The translations under genes and the position numbers were made by a program. This document shows, piece after piece, positions 1-5,876 of a stretch of 10,391 bases of DNA. Positions within the stretch are counted from its first letter, which is position 1; every line of letters begins with the position of its first letter. Origin of the DNA: an uncultured Lachnospiraceae bacterium (GTDB taxonomy: Bacteria; Bacillota; Clostridia; Lachnospirales; Lachnospiraceae); the NCBI GenBank assembly GCA_947631075.1, contig CANRJU010000074.1, positions 1-10,391 on the forward strand. Direction: 5' to 3'. The notes under the pieces were generated by a model. It was not told the DNA's origin. It searched no databases and saw nothing but the letters and a program-made list of their open reading frames with translations.

Positions 1-554
1 GGGACCGGGCCCGGGCCTTCTGGCAGGACCATTATGACGCCGAGACCAACTATGCCGCCTTCGCGGCGGAGCTGGCCCTGTTCTCCGTGGCGCTGCTCCT
101 CCCCGATGTAACATTCGGGGACTGGGGAAAGGTATGGGGCAGCTTTGCATCGGGACAGGCGGGGCAGGCTGGATACATGATCGGCTTTGCCACGTCGTAT
201 GAGGTGATGCGGATGTACGCGCCCTGGCAGGCGGTGGGGGCGTCTCTGCTGTTATTTTTCCTGACCGGATGCCTGTACGCCGTCGCGGAGTATATACTGA
301 ACGGGCTGAGCGGGGGGAAGGCGGGCACGGTCGTGCTGTCCGCCTGGAGCGTGGCGTGGCTCTTTCTGGCCAATGTTCCGCTCTCAGGGGTCCGGAAGCT
401 GACGGCCTATTCGCCCCAGAGCTGGCTGGATCTGAGCCGGTTCGGACCGGAAGGAGTGTTCCGACGGGCGGGCATACTGGCCGTGGCGGTGATTGCCCTG
501 TCCGCCGTTGCCGTATTTCTGGTAAAGCGGCGGAAAATCGAGCTGGTGAGGTAG
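1..554 (+). CDS. Membrane protein, C-terminal part (probable ABC-2 type permease subunit)
   Basis: The reading frame is already open at the window edge (first full codon at position 3) and ends at TAG 552-554, so about 183 C-terminal residues are present and the true start lies upstream. The visible part is very hydrophobic, with likely membrane segments near residues 18-34, 75-97, 108-125 and 155-175 of the fragment, and a short basic cytoplasmic tail (KRRK). I do not recognise a catalytic motif. The call as the membrane subunit of an ABC-2 type transporter rests mainly on the ABC ATPase gene 128 nt downstream on the same strand; such pairs usually export peptides, antibiotics or lipids. It could also be an unrelated polytopic membrane protein. 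A GTG at 87 is inside the frame and has no ribosome binding site, so it is not the start. Confidence 0.7.
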   Translation, partial: DRARAFWQDHYDAETNYAAFAAELALFSVALLLPDVTFGDWGKVWGSFASGQAGQAGYMIGFATSYEVMRMYAPWQAVGASLLLFFLTGCLYAVAEYILNGLSGGKAGTVVLSAWSVAWLFLANVPLSGVRKLTAYSPQSWLDLSRFGPEGVFRRAGILAVAVIALSAVAVFLVKRRKIELVR

Positions 555-562
555 GTCGCATG

Positions 563-572
563 GTATATATAC
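563..572. other. 10-bp palindrome GTATATATAC in the 128-nt spacer between permease and ATPase genes
   Basis: The spacer 555-682 is AT-rich and holds this perfect palindrome followed by a second TATATATA stretch around 586-593. It could be an operator or part of a promoter for the ATPase gene, but I see no convincing paired -35/-10, so function is only a possibility. Confidence 0.2.
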
Positions 573-682
573 AGGGCGGGAGTTTTATATATAGAGTATC
601 ATGGAAATAGCTTAGATGGAAGATTTATAGCAGAATTTAACAGAATGAAAAACAGTGGCAGACAGACGAGGAGGGAAAATCA

Positions 683-1330
683 TTGAAAGACAGAATCATA
701 GTGGACCATGTGTCCAAGAAGTTCGGAAAGGAGACGGTGCTGCAGGACGTGTCCCTGCGGATCGGGGACGGCAGCATTGTCGGGATTGTGGGCCGCAACG
801 GTAGCGGAAAGACGGTGCTGTTCAAGCTCATCTGCGGCTTTTACGCGGCGGACAGCGGCAGTATCGCCGTGGACGGAAAGGTGCTGGGGAAGGACATGGA
901 CATTCCGGGGAATATCGGGAGCATCATCGAGACGCCGGGATTTCTGGGGAATTATTCGGGGTACCGGAACTTGAAGTACCTGGCGGACATCAACGGCCGG
1001 GCGGGAAAGGAGGACATCATCCGCGCCATTGAGAAGGTGGGCCTGGACCCGGCCAGCAGGAAGCGGGTGCGGAAGTATTCGCTGGGGATGCGCCAGCGCC
1101 TGGGGCTGGCGCAGGCGTTCATGGAGGATCAGGAAATCCTCGTGTTAGACGAGCCGATGAACGGCCTGGACAACCAGGGCGTGGCGGATATGAGGAAGCT
1201 GTTCATGGAGCTGCGGGACTCGGGAAAGACGCTCCTGATCGCCAGCCATAACCGCGAGGACATCGATATCCTGTGCGATGAGGTGTACCATATGGACCAC
1301 GGCGTGCTGGAGAGGGAGCAGGGAGCATAA
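683..1330 (+). CDS. ABC transporter ATP-binding protein (BcrA/LanF-like)
   Basis: This is a 215-residue stand-alone nucleotide-binding domain, expected to dimerise at the cytoplasmic face of a membrane partner, probably the protein encoded just upstream. Walker A is GRNGSGKT at 37-44, the signature YSLGMRQRL at 132-140, Walker B with catalytic Glu is ILVLDEP at 152-158, the D-loop GLD follows at 161-163 and the H-loop His is residue 189. All key residues for ATP hydrolysis are present. At the Q-loop the sequence reads IGSIIETPGF, with Glu83 in place of Gln, as in the lantibiotic/bacitracin self-immunity and related ABC-2 ATPases. The start is TTG, chosen because GAGGAGGG (668-675) sits 7 nt upstream and the protein then begins with a normal NBD N-terminus. 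The substrate is unknown. The gene is cut off from the glucan operon by the terminator at 1381-1428. Confidence 0.9.
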   Translation: MKDRIIVDHVSKKFGKETVLQDVSLRIGDGSIVGIVGRNGSGKTVLFKLICGFYAADSGSIAVDGKVLGKDMDIPGNIGSIIETPGFLGNYSGYRNLKYLADINGRAGKEDIIRAIEKVGLDPASRKRVRKYSLGMRQRLGLAQAFMEDQEILVLDEPMNGLDNQGVADMRKLFMELRDSGKTLLIASHNREDIDILCDEVYHMDHGVLEREQGA

Positions 1331-1340
1331 AATAATATTC

Positions 1341-1369
1341 ATGAAAAAATATTCAAAAAATTTTTTCAT
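1341..1369. repeat. AT-rich inverted repeat downstream of the ABC ATPase gene
   Basis: ATGAAAAAAT (1341-1350) is perfectly complementary to ATTTTTTCAT (1360-1369) with a 9-nt loop. The stem is almost all A-T, so it would be weak in RNA. It may be a transcript 3' end element in front of the stronger hairpin that follows. Confidence 0.35.
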
Positions 1370-1380
1370 AAATAAAATGT

Positions 1381-1428
1381 ACTGCCCATTATTAGTTGCA
1401 GGCTGGTAATGGGCAGTTGTTTCATTTT
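1381..1428 (+). terminator. Rho-independent terminator after the ABC ATPase gene
   Basis: A perfect 11-bp stem, ACTGCCCATTA (1381-1391) with TAATGGGCAGT (1407-1417), encloses a 15-nt loop and is followed by the T-rich TGTTTCATTTT. It lies 50 nt after the ATPase stop codon and just before the promoter region of the next operon, so it insulates the two transcription units. The A-rich stretch before the stem (AAATAAAATG) may let it act in both directions, but no gene reads into it from the right. Confidence 0.8.
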
Positions 1429-1439
1429 AGGATAAGTAC

Positions 1440-1497
1440 AAATCTAACATTTTCGGATATTTTTCTGATATATCAAAATATTTCCAGAGGATATAAT
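1440..1497 (+). promoter_or_regulatory. Probable activator-dependent promoter of the glucan operon: AAATCTAACATTT plus TATAAT
   Basis: A consensus -10 box TATAAT lies at 1492-1497. At the matching -35 position (1469-1474) there is only TATATC, which is poor. The upstream motif AAATCTAACATTT at 1440-1452 is nearly identical (12 of 13) to AAATCTGACATTT at 9286-9298, and in both places exactly 39 bp separate the motif from TATAAT. A weak -35 with a positioned upstream motif is what an AraC-type activated promoter looks like. A 10-bp palindrome TGATATATCA (1466-1475) overlaps the -35 position. The predicted transcript start near 1504 leaves about 50 nt of leader before the DUF624 start at 1553. 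Seen directly: the sequences and spacing. Inferred: the function. Confidence 0.6.
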
Positions 1498-1552
1498 AAA
1501 AAACATAAAGGCCATGTGGCTTTCACGGAATGGCAGAAAGGGAGGCGGCAGG

Positions 1553-2167
1553 ATGAAAAAATGGTTTCAGCAGGACAATCCGTTTATTCGTTTTCTCACA
1601 AGAGTGTGCGACCTGATGATCTTGAATGTGCTTCTGGTGCTTTTGTGCATGACCATCGTGTGTTCGGGGGCGGCGATTGCGGCGCTGTATTCGGTGACGC
1701 TCAAAATGTGGCGGGGCGAGGATGAATTTATCGTGAAGGATTTTTTCCGCGCGTTTAGGGACGGCTTTGTCGCGGCGACCCCGGCGACGATTCTGATGTT
1801 CGTGGATATTCTGCTGATGGCGATTCTCCGGTACGCGCTCTATGCCGAAACGCTTATTTTTTCTCCCTATGTGTTTGTGATTCTGGCGATTGTGAGCGTT
1901 TTTCTGACGGCGCTTTTGTCCTATGTTTTTCCCCTGCTGGCTCGCTATGAAAACCGTTTCACGCGGCACATCGGGAATGCCCTGCGGCTCGCGGTAGTTC
2001 ATCTGCCAGTGACATTTTTTGTGACATGTATCAATCTTCTGCCGATGCTTGCCGGAATTTTTCTCCCGTCGCTGTGGGGATACGTCGTGGGAGTGTGGCT
2101 GCTTGTGGGGGCGGCGGCGTCCGCCTATGCGAATTCCTTTTACCTGAACAGGATACTGGAGGGATAG
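1553..2167 (+). CDS. DUF624 (YesL-like) integral membrane protein
   Basis: The 204-residue product opens with the conserved family N-terminus, an N-P-F-x-R-F-L-x-R-x-x-D-L segment (residues 9-21), and contains the family's G-A-A-x-x-A-L-Y-x-V-T-L-K-M-x-R-G-E block at 39-56. About five membrane segments are visible, near 22-46, 77-93, 104-128, 145-170 and 174-193. Members occur in Bacillota sugar-uptake operons next to solute-binding proteins and glycosidases; their biochemical role is not established. The start at 1553 is preferred because AAAGGGAGG (1537-1545) stands 7 nt before it. The in-frame ATG at 1514 has no ribosome binding site and would place the Shine-Dalgarno inside the coding region. 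It is the first gene of the glucan operon, which suggests a link with the ABC sugar importer whose binding protein starts at 9404. Confidence 0.88.
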   Translation: MKKWFQQDNPFIRFLTRVCDLMILNVLLVLLCMTIVCSGAAIAALYSVTLKMWRGEDEFIVKDFFRAFRDGFVAATPATILMFVDILLMAILRYALYAETLIFSPYVFVILAIVSVFLTALLSYVFPLLARYENRFTRHIGNALRLAVVHLPVTFFVTCINLLPMLAGIFLPSLWGYVVGVWLLVGAAASAYANSFYLNRILEG

Positions 2168-2260
2168 CGAAAGAAGGGATATACAGAAGAAAAGGGCGCG
2201 TAAATGGGGCGGCGTGGATGAGTGGGTGTGGAGAGATGAAATATAAAGTAAAAATAACAG

Positions 2261-2279
2261 GGCGCGGGGGCATCGCGCC
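2261..2279 (+). promoter_or_regulatory. GC-rich hairpin just upstream of the GH16 ribosome binding site
   Basis: GGCGCG (2261-2266) pairs with CGCGCC (2274-2279) around a 7-nt loop, ending 4 nt before the CGGAGG ribosome binding site at 2284-2289. There is no T-tract, so it is not a terminator. It may shape translation or stabilise the downstream mRNA segment. The rest of the 127-nt spacer (2168-2294) has no convincing promoter. Confidence 0.4.
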
Positions 2280-2294
2280 GGAACGGAGGTTTGG

Positions 2295-3074
2295 ATGAAA
2301 AAAGACAGATTGTCCTACGAGGGATATCGGCTGGTGTTTGAGGACCGGTTTGAGGGGGAGACGCTGAACCGGGATAACTGGAACGTGGAGCTGCACGAGC
2401 CCGGCTGGGTCAACGAGGAACTGCAGCGGTATGTGGATTCCGAGGAAAATATTTTTCTGCGGGACGGGAAGCTAGTGCTCCGCGCCATTGAGACGGTCGG
2501 AGAGGACGGAAGCCGCAGCTACACGTCCGGGCGGATCAATACAAGATATAAGCACGATTTTACATATGGAATTTTTGAGGCGAGGCTGCGCGTACCGGCG
2601 GGAAAAGGCTTTCTGCCTGCCTTCTGGCTGCTGGCCACGGAGGAGGATGGGGTGCACGGATCCTGGCCGGTCTGCGGGGAAATCGACATCATGGAGGTCA
2701 AGTGCGACGACACGAAGGTGAATTACGGGACCATTCACTACGGGCTTCCGCACGAGCAGAACCAGGGCTCCATCGCGCTGGAGCAGGGGAGCTTTGACGG
2801 AGAATTTCATGATTTTGCCCTTCTCTGGGAACCGGACGTCCTGCGCTGGTATGTAGACGGCAAGCTGTATCACGAGGCGAGGGACTGGTACTCCGTGGAG
2901 GCCGATGGAAAAGCCAATCTGTATCCCGCGCCCTTTGACCACAATATGAATCTGATTCTGAATTTGGCCGTGGGCGGAAGCTGGGTGGGGTACCCGGATG
3001 AGACGACGGATTTTGAAAACGCCGTGTTCGAGGTGGATGCGGTCAGAGTATATCAGAAGGAGGGGCAGTCATGA
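2295..3074 (+). CDS. GH16 family endo-beta-glucanase (laminarinase type), no signal peptide
   Basis: This 259-residue protein is a single GH16 domain. The catalytic motif is EIDIME at 129-134, giving Glu129 as nucleophile, Asp131 as helper and Glu134 as acid/base, as expected for a retaining beta-1,3(4)-glucan endohydrolase. The family core is clear: YTSGRINTRYKHDFTYG (76-92), FLPAFWLLA (106-114) and a C-terminal strand FEVDAVRVYQK. The fold family and the laminarinase-like motifs suggest beta-1,3-glucan or mixed-linkage glucan as substrate. The N-terminus is hydrophilic with no signal peptide, lipobox or cell-wall anchor, so it should act in the cytoplasm, unlike most GH16 endoglucanases. 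The start has CGGAGG 5 nt upstream. Its stop overlaps the next start as ATGA (3071-3074), implying translational coupling to the phosphorylase. Lichenase or other GH16 specificities cannot be excluded. Confidence 0.92.
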   Translation: MKKDRLSYEGYRLVFEDRFEGETLNRDNWNVELHEPGWVNEELQRYVDSEENIFLRDGKLVLRAIETVGEDGSRSYTSGRINTRYKHDFTYGIFEARLRVPAGKGFLPAFWLLATEEDGVHGSWPVCGEIDIMEVKCDDTKVNYGTIHYGLPHEQNQGSIALEQGSFDGEFHDFALLWEPDVLRWYVDGKLYHEARDWYSVEADGKANLYPAPFDHNMNLILNLAVGGSWVGYPDETTDFENAVFEVDAVRVYQKEGQS

Positions 3075-5860
3075 AGGAGGCAGCGAAATTAAATTCCGCG
3101 GAGGAAAAAATTTTGTCAGCAAAAAATATTTTCTGGAAAAATAAATCACTAAAAAATGTTGAGTTTTTAGACGACGACGGAACTTTCCGGCTGGAGAACC
3201 CAGAGGAGGTGACGGGCCTGTACTTTCCGCTGGCCGGGGAGGCCGGATTAAAGAGCGCGGTGACGCCGTCTCTCGGCGGCGACTGCAAGCTGGACCAGGA
3301 GGCTTTTCTGCTTGAGCCTGTCTCGTCGGAGAATTTACACACAAGCCGGAGCACGAGAAATTTCTGGTGCGTGACAGAACAGGGGTGCTGGTCCGCCACA
3401 GGGACGTCGGCGGAGCAGGAGGCCGCCCGCTTTACGGACAGGCAGGAAAAGAGCGTGTTGACGGCGGGGCTCATGTGGCAGAGCGTGCGGCGCGAATCCG
3501 ATGAGCAGGGACTTTGCTCGGAAATTACGTCGTTCGTTCCGGTTTCTGAAAATGTGGAGATACAGCTTGTCCGGATTACGAATACGGGGGGCAAGGCGCA
3601 GACCGTGATCGGCGTGGCCGCCATCCCCATTTACGGCAGGAGCGCGGATAATATACGAGATCACAGGAACGTGACGTCCATGCTGCACCGCATCCGGGTG
3701 GAAGAGCACGGCGTGCTGGTGAAGCCGACCCTGTCCTTTGACGAGAAGGGCCACCGGGAGAATCGCCGCATATATTATGTGCTGGGCGCTGAGGGCAATG
3801 GGGGCGCGCCCGCCTGCTTTTATCCCACTGTGGATTCCTTTATCGGAGAGGGAGGCACATTTCTTCATCCCAGAGCCGTTTATGGGGCGGCTCCAGGAGC
3901 GGGGCCCGGCGCGGCTGTGGATGGCCGGGAGGCCATGGGAGGAATTGAGTTTTCTCCTGTTACGCTGGCGCCCGGCGAGAGCGCGGAGTATGTTATCCTG
4001 TCAGGAATTGCGGAGGAAAAAGAAGAAATAGACAGAATCCTTGCCGCTTATCCCGCGTCCGCGCAGGTGAAAAAGGCTCTTGATGACACGAAGCGGTATT
4101 GGCAGGAGAAGGTCAATGTCAGGTATTACACAGGAGACGCCGATTTTGACCGCTTAATGCGGTGGATCAGCTTTCAGCCGTTTTTGCGCAGAATTTACGG
4201 CTGCTCCTTTTTGCCGCACCACGATTACGGCCGGGGAGGCCGGGGCTGGCGCGATCTCTGGCAGGACTGCCTGTCTCTGCTATTGATGGATCCCTCCGGC
4301 GTCGGAGAAATGATTCAGGCCAATTATGGCGGCGTCCGGATCGACGGAACCAACGCCACGATTATTGGGGACGGCGTCGGGGAATTTGTGGCCGACCGGA
4401 ACGGAATCGCCAGAGTGTGGATGGATCACGCCCTGTGGCCGTTTATGACGACGGAGCTGTATATCGACCAGACCGGAGACATCGGGATTCTGAATGCGCC
4501 CGTCGCTTATTTTAAAGATCCGCAGGCGATGCGGGGCACGGAGACGGACGGCGCCTGGGAGGAGAGCCAGGGAAACCGTCAGCTCACGGAGAGCGGCGAG
4601 GTCTATACCGGGAGCATTCTGGAGCACCTGCTGATCCAGCATCTGGCCGCGTTTTACGAGGTGGGAGAGCACAACATATTCCGCCTGCGGGGAGCCGACT
4701 GGAACGACGCCCTGGATATGGCGCCGGAGCGCGGCGAGAGCGTGGCGTTCACCTGCGCGTACGCCGGGAATTTCCGTAGACTGGCAAAATTGCTGTGGGA
4801 GTTCGAGAAAAAGACCGGGCAGGAGACGGTGGAGCTTCTGGAGGAGTTCGGGGCGCTGCTTGCGGACGATCCGGGTACTTATGGGGACATTTCCCACAAA
4901 AAAGAAGTTCTTGAGGGGTATGCCCGCCGCTGTCAGCACACCGTCAGCGGTAAGAAGATTTCCATGTCTGTCTCGGAGCTGGCGGAGGATCTTTTGAGGC
5001 GCGCTACCTGGCTGACCGACCACATCCGCGGGCAGGAGTGGATCGACGCGGGAGAAGGCGAGGGATGGTTCAACAGCTATTACGACAACCATGGACGGCC
5101 GGTGGAGAGCGCCGATAAAAACGGCGTCCGCATGATGCTGACGGGTCAGGTATTCGCCATTATGAGCCAGACGGCCTCCGAAGAACAGGTGAGGGCAATC
5201 GTCCGCAGCGCGGATCAATATCTCTATCAGAGAGAAATCGGGGGATACCGGCTCAACACGGATTTCCACGAGCTGAAATTCGATATGGGGCGCATGTTCG
5301 GCTTCGCTTATGGGGAAAAGGAAAACGGCGCGGTGTTTTCCCACATGACGGTCATGTACGCCAACGCCCTTTACAGGCGGGGCTTTGTGAGAGAGGGGTA
5401 CAAGGCGCTGCGGACGTTGGCGGAGACGGCGCTTCACTTTGAGACGAGCCGGATTTTCCCCGGCATCCCGGAATATTTCAACGGCAAGGGACGGGGACTG
5501 TATCACTATCTGACCGGCGCCGCCAGCTGGTATATGCTGACCATGATCACGGAGGTCTACGGCGTGCGCGGGGAAAACGGCGATCTGGCAATCTGTCCGA
5601 AGCTGGTGCGGGAGCAGTTTGACGAGACCGGTCGGGCGTCTCTTGTCCTTCCTTTTGCCGGGAAGAACTTCCGCATTGTGATCGCGAATCCCGCGGACAG
5701 GGATCCGGAAACCTGCCATGTGGGGAAAGCCTATCTGAGCGATCCCGTTTCCCAGCAGATCCGCCCGGTTCCGGTCGTGGACGGGAAGGCGGTACTCAGT
5801 CGGGCGGAAATCGAGAGCCTGCCGGATGGGGAGCAGCAGATTGTAGTAGAATTATTGTAA
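3071..5860 (+). CDS. Large GH94-type glycoside phosphorylase, candidate beta-1,3-(oligo)glucan phosphorylase
   Basis: The 929-residue product has the layout of inverting phosphorylases of GH94 and its relatives GH149/GH161: an N-terminal beta-sandwich (about 1-330), a linker, an (alpha/alpha)6 barrel (about 350-850) and a small C-terminal sheet. Key motifs are RDLWQD (394-399, phosphate Arg), GADWNDALD (541-549, with Asp546 the likely general acid), KENGAVFSH (750-758, with the phosphate His) and LTGAASW (814-820). It is longer than cellobiose phosphorylases and its N-terminus lacks their GYFD...EYVI opening. Expected reaction: a beta-linked glucoside plus phosphate gives alpha-glucose 1-phosphate in the cytoplasm. 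The coupled GH16 gene suggests beta-1,3-oligosaccharides or laminaribiose as substrate, but that is inference from context. AAGGAGGGG (3057-3065) precedes the start. The first 35 codons are markedly AT-rich compared with the rest. Confidence 0.82.
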   Translation: MKEAAKLNSAEEKILSAKNIFWKNKSLKNVEFLDDDGTFRLENPEEVTGLYFPLAGEAGLKSAVTPSLGGDCKLDQEAFLLEPVSSENLHTSRSTRNFWCVTEQGCWSATGTSAEQEAARFTDRQEKSVLTAGLMWQSVRRESDEQGLCSEITSFVPVSENVEIQLVRITNTGGKAQTVIGVAAIPIYGRSADNIRDHRNVTSMLHRIRVEEHGVLVKPTLSFDEKGHRENRRIYYVLGAEGNGGAPACFYPTVDSFIGEGGTFLHPRAVYGAAPGAGPGAAVDGREAMGGIEFSPVTLAPGESAEYVILSGIAEEKEEIDRILAAYPASAQVKKALDDTKRYWQEKVNVRYYTGDADFDRLMRWISFQPFLRRIYGCSFLPHHDYGRGGRGWRDLWQDCLSLLLMDPSGVGEMIQANYGGVRIDGTNATIIGDGVGEFVADRNGIARVWMDHALWPFMTTELYIDQTGDIGILNAPVAYFKDPQAMRGTETDGAWEESQGNRQLTESGEVYTGSILEHLLIQHLAAFYEVGEHNIFRLRGADWNDALDMAPERGESVAFTCAYAGNFRRLAKLLWEFEKKTGQETVELLEEFGALLADDPGTYGDISHKKEVLEGYARRCQHTVSGKKISMSVSELAEDLLRRATWLTDHIRGQEWIDAGEGEGWFNSYYDNHGRPVESADKNGVRMMLTGQVFAIMSQTASEEQVRAIVRSADQYLYQREIGGYRLNTDFHELKFDMGRMFGFAYGEKENGAVFSHMTVMYANALYRRGFVREGYKALRTLAETALHFETSRIFPGIPEYFNGKGRGLYHYLTGAASWYMLTMITEVYGVRGENGDLAICPKLVREQFDETGRASLVLPFAGKNFRIVIANPADRDPETCHVGKAYLSDPVSQQIRPVPVVDGKAVLSRAEIESLPDGEQQIVVELL

Positions 5861-5876
5861 GGAGGAGTCAGAAAAA

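Noticed and set aside
633..645. Weak copy of the shared promoter motif upstream of the ABC ATPase gene (GAATTTAACAGAA)
   Set aside because: It matches at only 8 of 13 positions and the 39-bp spacing would put the -10 box inside the coding region.
1415..1427. Possible second operator copy (AGTTGTTTCATTT) upstream of the glucan operon
   Set aside because: It matches the other copies poorly, overlaps the terminator tail, and its 25-bp spacing differs by half a helical turn from the 30-bp spacing upstream of the binding-protein gene.
1514..1552. Earlier ATG start for the DUF624 gene
   Set aside because: It has no ribosome binding site, lies only about 10 nt after the predicted transcript start, and would translate through the AAAGGGAGG that serves the ATG at 1553. 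The family N-terminus fits the later start.
2218..2298. Possible 26-codon leader peptide overlapping the GH16 start by ATGA
   Set aside because: The ATG lacks a good ribosome binding site and the peptide has no recognisable character. The overlap with the GH16 start can be chance.
4280..5719. Long antisense open frame of 479 codons opposite the first phosphorylase gene
   Set aside because: It is a shadow of a GC-rich gene. Its product is rich in His, Arg and Pro with no domain or ribosome binding site, while the + strand frame carries clear phosphorylase motifs.
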